Origin: Acidimicrobilacustris europaeus
GTDB lineage: Bacteria; Actinomycetota; Acidimicrobiia; Acidimicrobiales; Acidimicrobilacustridaceae
Reading direction: 5' to 3'
NCBI GenBank assembly: GCA_965194515.1
Contig: OZ239146.1
Span: 2,232,001 to 2,296,000, forward strand
Length of the DNA: 64,000 bases
Of this stretch, positions 26,406 to 33,810 are shown one piece after another (the stretch's first letter is position 1; every line of letters starts with the position of its first letter). The notes beneath the pieces were generated by a model. The model was not told where the DNA came from. It saw only the letters and a list, made by a program, of their open reading frames with translations, and ran no database searches. Both the position numbers and the translations under genes were made by a program.

Positions 26406-26446
26406 GCCACCACGTCAGGTTGAGAAAGAAAGAGGGCGCTACGCGA

Positions 26447-26472
26447 CGACGACCGCCCGAAGGCGGTCGTCG
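26447..26472 (-). terminator. Intrinsic terminator of erpA
   Basis: 11-bp perfect stem (CGACGACCGCC and its complement) with a TTCG tetraloop on the minus strand, 20 bp after the erpA stop. A T-rich stretch follows about 10 nt later. Confidence 0.75.
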
Positions 26473-26492
26473 ATCAGAAAGTGAAAGAAAGA

Positions 26493-26813
26493 TCAGCTGA
26501 ACGAGTTACCGCAACCGCAGGTCTTCTGCGCGTTGGGGTTGTCGATCGCGAAGCCTGCACCCTGAAGGCCATCCTTGTAATCAAGGGTGGCGCCAGTGAG
26601 GAGCTGAGCGCTTGAAGGATCGACCACGACCGGAACACCGAACTCGGTGTTCACGACGTCTTCTGAATCCTTTTCGGAGTCAAAGAACATTTCGTAGGAG
26701 AAGCCACTGCAGCCGCCGGGGCGCACTGCAACGCGGAGCATGAGATCTCCCTGGCCCTCTTGGGCGATGAGTTCGGCGACCTTTGAAGATGCGGTTTCGG
26801 TGAGCGTGATCAC
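26493..26813 (-). CDS. erpA: A-type iron-sulfur carrier, ErpA/IscA family
   Basis: 106 residues. Delivers Fe-S clusters to apoproteins. Three conserved cysteines are present: GGCSGF and the C-terminal CGCG. Around them are ITLTETASSKVAELI and GATLDYKDGLQGAGFAIDNP. The GTG at 26813 has GGAGG about 6 nt upstream; the longer frame to 27026 overlaps the divergent mrp gene and is rejected. Pairing with Mrp, an Fe-S cluster ATPase, makes this a small Fe-S maturation locus next to a two-cluster protein gene. Confidence 0.92.
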   Translation of the reverse strand: MITLTETASSKVAELIAQEGQGDLMLRVAVRPGGCSGFSYEMFFDSEKDSEDVVNTEFGVPVVVDPSSAQLLTGATLDYKDGLQGAGFAIDNPNAQKTCGCGNSFS

Positions 26814-26908
26814 TGTTGTCCTCCGTGATTCAGCGGTGTATCGCAAAAGGGTAGCGGAATCATCGCCAAGATCACACGTTTGGGCGGGGTGAGCTCTCTC
26901 CTCGCCGG

Positions 26909-26914
26909 TAGATT
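26909..26914 (+). promoter_or_regulatory. -10 box of mrp (leaderless)
   Basis: TAGATT, 6 nt before the ATG at 26921. Confidence 0.5.
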
Positions 26915-26920
26915 TCCCGT

Positions 26921-28093
26921 ATGGAAGCCCTTCCCACCAGCGATGAGATCCTCGCTGCACTCCGAGGTGTCGTCGATCCCGAGCTGGGGGCCGACATCGT
27001 GGAACTGGGTATGGCCCGCTCCGCAACCGTTTCCGAAGCTGGCGCTGCGGTCGTCGTGGTGGCTCTCACCACCGCTGGCTGCCCGCTGAAGGCCCAACTG
27101 AAACGAGAGATCCTCACCCGCATCGAGGGCCTCCCCGGCGTGACCTCGGCCTCCATCGATTGGGTCGAGATGGACGCCGACCAGAAAGCCGCGGCCATGG
27201 ACGTCGCTCGCAAGCACGCCCAATCCACCGCCGGCCCCAACCGAGTTCCACCCGGTGCCCGAGTGCTCGCCATTGCTTCGGGCAAGGGCGGCGTCGGAAA
27301 GTCGTCAGTTACCGCCAACCTCGCGGCAGCCTTGGCCAATCGTGGTTTCGCCGTTGGTGTCATCGACGCCGACATTTGGGGTTTCTCGATTCCGCGCATG
27401 CTCGGCATTGAAGGCCGGCTTGAAGCAACAACTGGCCCCAACGAAGAACGAACGATCATCCCGAAGTCGATCCCCATCGGCACTGGCCGACTCGATGTCG
27501 TGTCGATGGGATTGCTCGTCGACGACGAAACCGATGCACTCATGTGGCGCGGCCTCATTCTGAATCGTGCTGTGCAGCACTTCCTCGAAGACGTCTCGTG
27601 GGCGAAGGATCTCGATTACATCGTCATTGATCTTCCACCTGGTACCGGCGATGTCCAAATGGGGCTCGCGCGCATGCTTCCGCAAGCCGAAATGATTGTG
27701 GTCACGACACCCGCAGTGGGCGCGCAACGTGTCGCGACTCGTGCCGTCACCATGGCCCGAAAGAGTCATCTCCATGTTCTCGGCGTCATCGAAAACATGA
27801 GCGCATTCACCTGCGAACACGGACATACCCACGCCGTGTTCGGCGAAGGCGGCGGTGCAACGCTTGCAGCCGATGAAGGTTTGCCACTGCTGGGATGCAT
27901 TCCACTTGAACCAGCTGTTTCTCATGGCGGCGACACCGGTGCACCGATTGTGCTCAGCGAAGGCGAAGCATCCTCCGCACTTCGAGCAATTACCGAACTT
28001 CTTGTGACCGAACTTGCACCACCCATTTCAATGAGTGGTTGTTCAGCCCGAATGCTCGACGCCGCTCTTGCTGCTCTCGACGCAACTGACTAA
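26921..28093 (+). CDS. Mrp/NBP35 family iron-sulfur cluster carrier ATPase
   Basis: 390 residues. An N-terminal MIP18/DUF59 domain (EILAALRGVVDPELGADIVE, TTAGCPLK) is followed by a MinD-type ATPase domain with the deviant Walker A SGKGGVGKSSV near residue 118, Walker B YIVIDLPPGTGD and the ENMSAF region. The CxxC pair that holds the bridging cluster in many ApbC proteins is replaced here by CEHGHTH, leaving one Cys, so cluster binding may differ. Divergent from erpA with a leaderless start. Confidence 0.9.
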   Translation: MEALPTSDEILAALRGVVDPELGADIVELGMARSATVSEAGAAVVVVALTTAGCPLKAQLKREILTRIEGLPGVTSASIDWVEMDADQKAAAMDVARKHAQSTAGPNRVPPGARVLAIASGKGGVGKSSVTANLAAALANRGFAVGVIDADIWGFSIPRMLGIEGRLEATTGPNEERTIIPKSIPIGTGRLDVVSMGLLVDDETDALMWRGLILNRAVQHFLEDVSWAKDLDYIVIDLPPGTGDVQMGLARMLPQAEMIVVTTPAVGAQRVATRAVTMARKSHLHVLGVIENMSAFTCEHGHTHAVFGEGGGATLAADEGLPLLGCIPLEPAVSHGGDTGAPIVLSEGEASSALRAITELLVTELAPPISMSGCSARMLDAALAALDATD

Positions 28094-28109
28094 TTCGCAG
28101 CGCGGGAAC

Positions 28110-28955
28110 TCAGCGACGAGATGTCACCTGCGCGGTGACATACACCGATTCCCCATCGGTTGACCACAACGCAATGTTGAGAACACCATCAACTGCTCGG
28201 TACGCGATCGTCAATGGCATGGCCGCAACAACAACCTCGTAATCAATCGCATCGCGAAATTCCACTTCAGCGCGTAACGAACCCGACGGATCAAGTTCAA
28301 GAAGTTCACGCGCACGCACCCGCTCAAGGGTTTGTTCAACAACTTCCCATGCCACTGCGTTGTTCACATGATTCAGCACATCGAGATCGGTGACACGCGG
28401 CCACCACGGCATCGTGTGTACGTCGTCATCGCCCGGAACAACTGGTTCGTGCACTTGGCGCGCGGTGACTTCCCGACCACCGGAAGGTTCGGTGTAGGTC
28501 GCAACGAACTCTGCGGGCAATGTCTTCGGCCGACCGGTTACTGGGTCGAGGTGCACCCACAACGTCACGGCTTCAACCGAGCCGCCAGCTGCGCCAGCCA
28601 TCGACACCCGCCGTTCGGCCCAGCGATTGCCCATCCCCGAGCAGAACGTGGCCAAGGAAAGGTCTTCGCTGTTGCGCGGGGCCTGATGTTGTTCGATCAA
28701 CGTGCGACGAACCACCCAGGCCCGGGCCTCGAGGCTGCCAACATCATCGGAATCGTCGGTAGCGACGTCTTGGAGATAGCGGGCCACCGCATCGAGGCGA
28801 AGGCGGCCGGTGGCATCGACATCGCCCAAACGCACCCGGCGCTCGCGTCGGAAAACTCGACCCAAACTCGGAATGGGCAGCACCCGGCTCGCGCCGTTTT
28901 CACGCTCGACTCGCCGGGTCGAACCCTTTGCCGCCCCCGAATCCGCGTCTCCCAT
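28110..28955 (-). CDS. Acyl-ACP thioesterase family protein
   Basis: 281 residues with two hot-dog folds, as in FatA/FatB-type thioesterases. These release fatty acids from acyl carrier protein; bacterial homologues are poorly characterised. The first fold begins RRVRLGDVDATGRLRLDAVA; the second contains the catalytic-type motif DLDVLNHVNNAVAWEVVEQ. The ATG at 28955 was chosen because a TAGCGT box lies 8 nt upstream; a much longer frame (to 29243) exists but its extra part is Arg/Gly-rich without protein character. It converges on mrp, 16 bp away. Confidence 0.82.
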   Translation of the reverse strand: MGDADSGAAKGSTRRVERENGASRVLPIPSLGRVFRRERRVRLGDVDATGRLRLDAVARYLQDVATDDSDDVGSLEARAWVVRRTLIEQHQAPRNSEDLSLATFCSGMGNRWAERRVSMAGAAGGSVEAVTLWVHLDPVTGRPKTLPAEFVATYTEPSGGREVTARQVHEPVVPGDDDVHTMPWWPRVTDLDVLNHVNNAVAWEVVEQTLERVRARELLELDPSGSLRAEVEFRDAIDYEVVVAAMPLTIAYRAVDGVLNIALWSTDGESVYVTAQVTSRR

Positions 28956-28963
28956 GACCAGCG

Positions 28964-28969
28964 ACGCTA
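28964..28969 (-). promoter_or_regulatory. -10 box of the acyl-ACP thioesterase gene
   Basis: TAGCGT on the minus strand, 8 nt before the ATG at 28955. Confidence 0.4.
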
Positions 28970-29057
28970 GCCCCCGATCCCTTGGCAGGAACGGGAACAG
29001 ACCCATCTCCAATAATTCAGTTGACGGGGCCACCACAGGCATGGTTCGGTGGAGTTC

Positions 29058-29222
29058 ATGTTCACGACCGCCTCCACACCGCGCAATTCGGCCATTCCGG
29101 CCTCTGTCGCGCCTGTGGCATCGCGCGCCAACGTGACCATTTCCGCCACTTGGTATGCCACCGGGATCAACGCTTTTACGACCTTCGGTCATAAGCACCC
29201 GTCCCGGCGATCTCTGAGCTGA
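29058..29222 (+). CDS. Possible upstream ORF (54 codons) in the whiB leader
   Basis: ATG at 29058, stop TGA at 29220-29222, encoding MFTTASTPRNSAIPASVAPV at the start and ending HKHPSRRSLS. A shorter version from GTG 29133 would have 29 codons. No homology recognised and no strong ribosome site. Interest lies in its position: the stop codon abuts a hairpin (29222-29239), and bases 29203-29209 within the last codons can pair with the 5' arm of the terminator at 29251. A regulatory upstream ORF is inferred; a plain non-coding leader is the alternative. Confidence 0.35.
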   Translation: MFTTASTPRNSAIPASVAPVASRANVTISATWYATGINAFTTFGHKHPSRRSLS

Positions 29223-29239
29223 CGCAGTAACCACTGCGT
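29222..29239 (+). promoter_or_regulatory. Small hairpin in the whiB leader
   Basis: ACGCAGT, four-base loop AACC, then ACTGCGT: a perfect 7-bp stem starting on the last base of the upstream ORF stop codon. It could equally be read as an operator palindrome. Confidence 0.5.
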
Positions 29240-29250
29240 ACATGCACTGA

Positions 29251-29280
29251 GGCCGCCGGGTTCCCCCGGCGGCCTTTCTT
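29251..29280 (+). terminator. Strong terminator upstream of whiB (attenuator candidate)
   Basis: GGCCGCCGGG, loop TTCC, then CCCGGCGGCC and TTTCTT: a 10-bp GC stem (11 with the flanking A-T pair) plus U-rich tail on the plus strand, ending 116 bp before the whiB ATG. No plus-strand gene other than the 54-codon ORF precedes it, so it most likely controls read-through into whiB. Confidence 0.75.
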
Positions 29281-29396
29281 CATGTGCGGCCACGCCCCCA
29301 TCCACCAACTCCCATCCACCTACGCCTGTCCCTCAACCCCCACCACCCATTTTCAGCTCATCTGCACTCCGGTGCACCCACGAAAGGAAAGAACCG

Positions 29397-29741
29397 ATGC
29401 TCGCCGAGACGCTCGACGACATCTCACCGGCCGTCAGGGCCGACGCCGCATGCAACGACCTCAACGCAACGTTGACCGGCGTCTACTTCTCTGAAGAGCT
29501 CCAGGACATCGCCATGGCCAAGTCGATCTGTTCGACCTGTCCGGTGATCGTCGAATGTCTCGAAGGGGCCATTGAGCGCCACGAGCCATGGGGCGTGTGG
29601 GGTGGACAAATGTTCATCAACGGAAAGATCCTCGCCACCAAGCGCCGCCGCGGCCGCCCGCCGAAGCTCGCTCGAGTCGAGGATGAGCTGCCCGACATCC
29701 CCGTGCCGGTGCATCTTCAGTCCTGGTTGCGCTCCGCCTAG
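29397..29741 (+). CDS. WhiB family transcriptional regulator, WhiB7-like
   Basis: 114 residues. Binds a [4Fe-4S] cluster through C19, C45, C48 and C54 (ICSTCPVIVEC) and has the sigma-contact motif GVWGG at 66-70. A basic AT-hook (KRRRGRPPK, 82-90) follows, a feature that marks WhiB7, the inducer of intrinsic antibiotic resistance, among WhiB proteins. GGAAAG lies about 6 nt before the ATG. Its leader contains a possible attenuator, also reported for whiB7/wblC genes. A hairpin follows the gene. WhiB7 identity is inferred from AT-hook and leader; other WhiB subclasses cannot be excluded. Confidence 0.85.
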   Translation: MLAETLDDISPAVRADAACNDLNATLTGVYFSEELQDIAMAKSICSTCPVIVECLEGAIERHEPWGVWGGQMFINGKILATKRRRGRPPKLARVEDELPDIPVPVHLQSWLRSA

Positions 29742-29762
29742 CAACCACCTGCCCGCAGCCGG

Positions 29763-29792
29763 GTGGGATCGCCGCCCCCGAGCCGATCCCAC
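29763..29792 (+). terminator. Hairpin downstream of whiB
   Basis: GTGGGATCG and CGATCCCAC form a 9-bp stem around a 12-nt loop, 21 bp after the whiB stop. No clear U-tract follows. Confidence 0.45.
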
Positions 29793-29906
29793 CTGCTGCC
29801 TCGGACAGTCGGACCTGTCACCGAACCGGCCTCTGGCCGAGAGGTGATTGGGAGTGGTGCGGGGGTCCAAGTACGGTCGGAACTGCCTCTCGCAGTCGGA
29901 TCTCAT

Positions 29907-30521
29907 ATGGAACCCGCACCGCTTCCTCCCCAACCCCGATCGGCCATGCGCCGTTATCTCCCGCTCACTGTGGCGGGACTGATTGTCGTGGGTTTCGCAA
30001 TTGCGCTCATCATCTCGATCTCGGGCGGTTCATCGAAGACTCCTTCCGACGTAACCAAGCTCGATCCCAACGCACAGCAGCCCCCCGAGTTAGCTGACAC
30101 AAATGATGTGACTGGCACCAGGTTGCCGAACATCTCCTACGTGGCCTTCGATGGTTCGACCAAAGATCTCGTACCGAATGACAAACCGCTGCTCATCAAT
30201 GTGTGGTCCTCGACCTGCGTACCTTGCATAACGGAAATGCCAGCGCTCGAAAAGGTGTGGCAAGCCAACCGCAACGACATCGATGTTCTTGGTCTTGATT
30301 ATCTGGAACCTCCCGAACTCGGACAAGCGATGGCAGATCGCACAGGTGTTACCTATCCGCTTGGTCGCGATGTCAAAGGTTCGATTCTGCGCTCACTCGG
30401 TGGAATCGGACTTCCCTACACCGTCCTCGTGGCGTCAAACGGAACCATTCTCGCCACACACTCTGGCGCGCTCACCGAAGCACAGTTCACCGCACTCGTG
30501 AAGACCGCAACCGGTAACTGA
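29907..30521 (+). CDS. Membrane-anchored thiol-disulfide oxidoreductase, TlpA/ResA family
   Basis: 204 residues. An N-terminal anchor (YLPLTVAGLIVVGFAIALII, about 17-37) is followed by a thioredoxin fold with the redox pair C104/C107 in WSSTCVPC and the cis-Pro region GIGLPYTVLV. It acts outside the membrane to reduce disulfides, classically of apocytochrome c. The ATG at 29907 places the anchor correctly; the upstream extension is not protein-like. The ccdA gene starts 1 bp after the stop, and CcdA supplies electrons to such proteins. Substrates may include the cytochrome c domain of CoxII. Confidence 0.88.
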   Translation: MEPAPLPPQPRSAMRRYLPLTVAGLIVVGFAIALIISISGGSSKTPSDVTKLDPNAQQPPELADTNDVTGTRLPNISYVAFDGSTKDLVPNDKPLLINVWSSTCVPCITEMPALEKVWQANRNDIDVLGLDYLEPPELGQAMADRTGVTYPLGRDVKGSILRSLGGIGLPYTVLVASNGTILATHSGALTEAQFTALVKTATGN

Positions 30522-30522
30522 T

Positions 30523-31383
30523 ATGAACTCGGCAATTGTTTACGCGTTTGGTGTTGGCATGGTCGCAACGTTCAACCCGTGTGGCTTCGCGATGTTGCCG
30601 GCGTACTTGTCCTACTTCTTAGGACTTGAGAACGCGAGGGAAACCGACAACCGAGCCGACGCCACGGTTTTGCGTGCACTCGCAGTTGGTGCCGCAATGA
30701 CGGCTGGCTTTGTTGTTGTCTTCGGCGTTCTCGGACTCGTTCTTGATCCGATTCTTTCTTCCATTATCGACAAGTTGCCGTGGCTCACCATCGTGCTGGG
30801 CATTGTCTTGGTGATCCTCGGTATTCGCTTACTCATGGGTCGAGAAATCACCGTTGGTTTGCCGAAGATTTCAAAGAGCCCCGAAGGACGAGAACTCGGA
30901 TCGGTTTTCGTGTTCGGCATTTCCTATGCACTCGTTTCATTGAGCTGCACACTGTCGTTGTTTATTGCCGCGATCTCGACCGTCATCGACCAACAGAACT
31001 TCTTTGTGGGTCTCGGCGCATTCATTGCCTATGCGCTTGGCATGGGGCTCGTATTGATCGTGCTCACACTTGCCATCGCACTCGCACGCCAAGGCATCGT
31101 GAAGAAGATGCGCGGTGTCCTACCGCACATCAATCGCATTTCCGGCGTGCTGCTCGTTATTGCCGGTCTCTATGTCGCCTATTACGGCTGGTACGAACTG
31201 CGCGTATTGAACGGCAACACCTCAGGCGGCGGCATCGCCGGTTGGATGTTCGATCTCAACGGCAACATCACCCAATGGATCAACGATGTTGGCCCAACCC
31301 GCATCGGGCTCATCCTTGGACTCGTCATCGCGATCATCGTGTTCATTGCGTTGCTCAGTAAGGCACGGACCGACGACAAGTAG
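30523..31383 (+). CDS. ccdA: Cytochrome c biogenesis protein CcdA (DsbD transmembrane domain family)
   Basis: 286 residues, with six or more membrane segments. Moves reducing equivalents from cytosolic thioredoxin across the membrane. The two redox cysteines are C20 in FNPCGFAMLPAYLS and C142 in VSLSCTLSLF, each in the family context. It ends with an extra hydrophobic segment (GLILGLVIAIIVFIALL) after a polar loop of about 40 residues, slightly longer than the minimal CcdA. Translationally adjacent to the TlpA-like gene, forming a disulfide-reduction unit. Confidence 0.93.
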   Translation: MNSAIVYAFGVGMVATFNPCGFAMLPAYLSYFLGLENARETDNRADATVLRALAVGAAMTAGFVVVFGVLGLVLDPILSSIIDKLPWLTIVLGIVLVILGIRLLMGREITVGLPKISKSPEGRELGSVFVFGISYALVSLSCTLSLFIAAISTVIDQQNFFVGLGAFIAYALGMGLVLIVLTLAIALARQGIVKKMRGVLPHINRISGVLLVIAGLYVAYYGWYELRVLNGNTSGGGIAGWMFDLNGNITQWINDVGPTRIGLILGLVIAIIVFIALLSKARTDDK

Positions 31384-31386
31384 CCT
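31381..31386 (+). promoter_or_regulatory. -10 box of the LLM oxidoreductase gene (leaderless)
   Basis: TAGCCT, 6 nt before the ATG at 31393; its TAG is also the ccdA stop codon. Confidence 0.45.
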
Positions 31387-31392
31387 CGGGGT

Positions 31393-32325
31393 ATGGAACT
31401 CCGCATCTTTGTTGAACCCCAGCAGGGCGCTTCGTATCGCCAACAACTCGCCGTCGCGCAACTCGCCGAACAACTCGGTTTCGACGCCTTCTTCCGTTCC
31501 GATCATTACCTGCGCATGGGCGCCGGCGATCCGCTTCCTGGCCCCACCGATTCCTGGGTCACCCTCGGCGCCATCGCCCGTGAGACCAGCACCATTCGTC
31601 TTGGCACACTCGTCGCTTCGGCAACATTCCGTTTGCCAGGACAGCTCGCGGTGGCGGTCGCTCAAATCGATGACATGAGTGACGGTCGCATCGAACTTGG
31701 TCTCGGTGCTGGTTGGTTCGACGCCGAACACACCGCCTATGGCATTCCGTTTCCCACACTTGGCCAGCGCTTCGACATTCTCGAAGAGCAACTCGAAATC
31801 ATTACGGGCATGTGGAACACACCGATCGATTCTCAGTACTCATTCGAGGGGCAACATCACACAATCGTGGGCTCCCCCGCCATACCTAAGCCGGTTCAAC
31901 TTGGCGGCCCGCCGATCATCATGGGCGGCTACGGCCCCAAGCGCACACCTGCGTTGGCCGCGAAATACGCCAATGAATTCAATCTTCCATTCCCTCCACT
32001 CGAGATTTACCGCGCGTCGTGCGACAACGTGCGCGCCGCGTGCGAAGCGCGTGGTCGTGATCCGGAGTCGATGATCTATTCGGTTGCGCAGGTCCTTTGT
32101 GTTGGCGCCAACGACGCTGAGGTCGCTCGTCGTGCCCAGAACATCGGCCGTGAAGTCGATGAACTCATTCAGAACGGCGCTGCGGGTTCTCCTGCGCAGG
32201 TTCTCGACAAAATCGCGTCATTCGCCGAAGCCGGTGCCACCCGCGTGTACCTGCAGATTCTCGACATGGATGATCTCGACCACATTCATCTGTTGGCCGA
32301 AGACGTCATGAAGGTTCTTCCCTAA
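31393..32325 (+). CDS. LLM-class F420-dependent oxidoreductase
   Basis: 310-residue luciferase-like TIM-barrel flavin/F420 oxidoreductase. Typical features: LAEQLGFDAFFRSDHYLRMG, ETSTIRLGTLVASATFRLPG, MSDGRIELGLGAGWFDAEH and the phosphate-binding PVQLGGPPIIMGGYGPKRT. Family members in actinobacteria mostly use F420. Substrate not predictable. Its promoter overlaps the ccdA stop, so it may be transcribed both from its own promoter and by read-through from ccdA. Confidence 0.88.
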   Translation: MELRIFVEPQQGASYRQQLAVAQLAEQLGFDAFFRSDHYLRMGAGDPLPGPTDSWVTLGAIARETSTIRLGTLVASATFRLPGQLAVAVAQIDDMSDGRIELGLGAGWFDAEHTAYGIPFPTLGQRFDILEEQLEIITGMWNTPIDSQYSFEGQHHTIVGSPAIPKPVQLGGPPIIMGGYGPKRTPALAAKYANEFNLPFPPLEIYRASCDNVRAACEARGRDPESMIYSVAQVLCVGANDAEVARRAQNIGREVDELIQNGAAGSPAQVLDKIASFAEAGATRVYLQILDMDDLDHIHLLAEDVMKVLP

Positions 32326-32336
32326 CGGTTACGCCT

Positions 32337-32990
32337 TTAGGGATTCAGCCGTTCGACGCGCCAACCGGTTCGCTGCGACGCGTCGGCGGTGTAGCGGAAT
32401 CGATCATGCAATCGTGACTGTCGACCTTGCCAGAACTCAATCTCGCTCGGCAGCACACGGAATCCACCCCAATGGGGAGGACGAGGAACATCCATGCCCT
32501 CAAACCGCGCGTCGGTTTCCGCCCAGCGCGATTCAAGAACAGATCGGTCGGCCATCACTTCACTTTGCTGTGAGGCCCACGCGCCGATCTGACTACCGCG
32601 TGGTCGGGTACTGAAGTACTCATCACTTTCCGCCTCGGTGACTTTCTCAACGGTGCCGACGACGCGAACTTGGCGAGAAAGAATATTCCAAGGGAAACAG
32701 ATTGAGGCCTTCGGATGATCAGTGAGTTCACGACCTTTTTGGCTTGTGTAATTCGTGAAGAACACAAAGCCGTGATCCATACCTTTCAACAGCACATGTC
32801 GAGACGACGGCATTCCGTCAGCGCCGACACTTGAAAGCACCATGGCATGGGGCTCATGAGTGTTCACACTCTTGGCGAACTCGAACCATGCATCGAACTG
32901 AGCGAATGGGTCGTCAAGCAGCTCGGCGCGACGCAAGCCCTTTTCCTGGAGTTCCGCACGTAGGACATCAAGTTCCGGGGCTGCGCTCAT
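32337..32990 (-). CDS. pdxH: Pyridoxamine 5'-phosphate oxidase
   Basis: FMN enzyme that oxidises pyridoxine/pyridoxamine phosphate to PLP. 217 residues, typical length. Motifs: PHAMVLSSVGADGMPSSRHV, LKGMDHGFVFFTNYTSQKG, RPRGSQIGAWASQQSEV, PHWGGFRVLPSEIEFWQGR, and the C-terminal WRVERLNP that closes the active site. GGAG lies about 11 nt before the ATG. It converges on the LLM gene. Confidence 0.95.
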   Translation of the reverse strand: MSAAPELDVLRAELQEKGLRRAELLDDPFAQFDAWFEFAKSVNTHEPHAMVLSSVGADGMPSSRHVLLKGMDHGFVFFTNYTSQKGRELTDHPKASICFPWNILSRQVRVVGTVEKVTEAESDEYFSTRPRGSQIGAWASQQSEVMADRSVLESRWAETDARFEGMDVPRPPHWGGFRVLPSEIEFWQGRQSRLHDRFRYTADASQRTGWRVERLNP

Positions 32991-33036
32991 TGGTCCAGTT
33001 CACTCCAGGTTTCTTGCCCGCACCAAGCCCAAGTCA

Positions 33037-33405
33037 TCAAACGCGCCCAAGAACGATGCCGGCGTAGGCGGCAAGACCGCCACCAAGCACCATCATCGCC
33101 GTCCACTGCACCAACATCCGGTGATTGCGATCATTCACAAGACCGGCGAGTTCGGCAGCAAAGGTCGAGAACGTGGTGAATGCACCGCAGAAGCCAGCGG
33201 CAACACCGAGTCGGAGGTTCTCATCAAGGGTTTGCGTCGCGACAACTCCGACAACTATTCCCACAACGAACGAACCAAGAATATTGGCCACAAGAATGCC
33301 AATCGATGGTCCCTTCGGAAACCAACGGCGCAAGCCGATGTCTGCGGCGTGGCGACTCATTGCCCCAAAAGCACCAGCGAGTCCAACAACAAGCCATGCG
33401 GTCAT
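33037..33405 (-). CDS. crcB: Fluoride exporter CrcB/Fluc, subunit 1
   Basis: 122 residues, four membrane segments. Fluc channels are dimers that expel fluoride. Characteristic ANILGSFVVGIVVG and FCGAFTTFSTFAAE (Phe-box region) are present, and MSRHAADIGLRRWFP near the N-terminus. The ATG overlaps the stop of the second crcB gene as ATGA. The two-gene arrangement is typical of heterodimeric Fluc. No fluoride riboswitch fits upstream, because serS ends 8 bp before the first crcB gene. Confidence 0.92.
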   Translation of the reverse strand: MTAWLVVGLAGAFGAMSRHAADIGLRRWFPKGPSIGILVANILGSFVVGIVVGVVATQTLDENLRLGVAAGFCGAFTTFSTFAAELAGLVNDRNHRMLVQWTAMMVLGGGLAAYAGIVLGRV

Positions 33406-33803
33406 GCCACAACCTCAAAGCGGATAACCCGACGCGTGAAACGCATCGCCACCAACGCCATTACGACTCCGCCAACCACAGAGGCAACGACGTAGGCAAG
33501 GGCAGTGAGCGGTTCCGATTGCCGCAACAACTCCGCGCTCTCAACCGTGAACGCTGAGAACGTCGTAAACGCGCCAAGGATTCCGGTTCCGAGAAACGAA
33601 TGCGTGAGCAAGCGAGGTGGCTGGCGGTCGAGAGACAACACCAACACAACGCCAATGAGCGCGGAACCTACGAGATTGATCGCAAGGGTTGTCGTTGGGA
33701 ATGTTCCTGAAGCAACGGGAAACCACACCGACAATCGCCAACGCATCCACGATCCAAGAACGCCGCCGACCGCGATGACAGCGAATCGACGAAAGAGAAT
33801 CAC
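33402..33803 (-). CDS. crcB: Fluoride exporter CrcB/Fluc, subunit 2
   Basis: 133 residues with four membrane segments: LGSWMRWRLSVWFPVASGTF, LAINLVGSALIGVVLVL and ILGAFTTFSAFTVESAELL. The GTG at 33803 is the start consistent with homology; the frame is open to 34361 but that part is antisense to serS. It lies 8 bp downstream of serS and is probably transcribed with it, so fluoride resistance here would be constitutive. It partners the other CrcB in an antiparallel heterodimer (family knowledge). Confidence 0.88.
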   Translation of the reverse strand: MILFRRFAVIAVGGVLGSWMRWRLSVWFPVASGTFPTTTLAINLVGSALIGVVLVLSLDRQPPRLLTHSFLGTGILGAFTTFSAFTVESAELLRQSEPLTALAYVVASVVGGVVMALVAMRFTRRVIRFEVVA

Positions 33804-33810
33804 GTGATAA

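Noticed and set aside
28967..29170. Minus-strand frame beginning TTG at 29170 (67 codons, hydrophobic/Ala-Val-rich start)
   Set aside because: Looked partly coding, but the second half is low-quality sequence rich in Trp and Cys, there is no ribosome site, and it lies antisense to the leader structures.
28956..29243. N-terminal extension of the acyl-ACP thioesterase frame on the minus strand
   Set aside because: The translated extension is Arg/Gly/Cys-rich and unlike a protein, and a -10 box lies 8 nt before the ATG at 28955. The region is better explained as the divergent whiB leader.
33037..33803. Adjacent crcB genes as a frameshifted single gene
   Set aside because: Each has complete start, stop, four membrane segments and its own TTFS/TTFSAF signature; two-gene Fluc heterodimers are normal.
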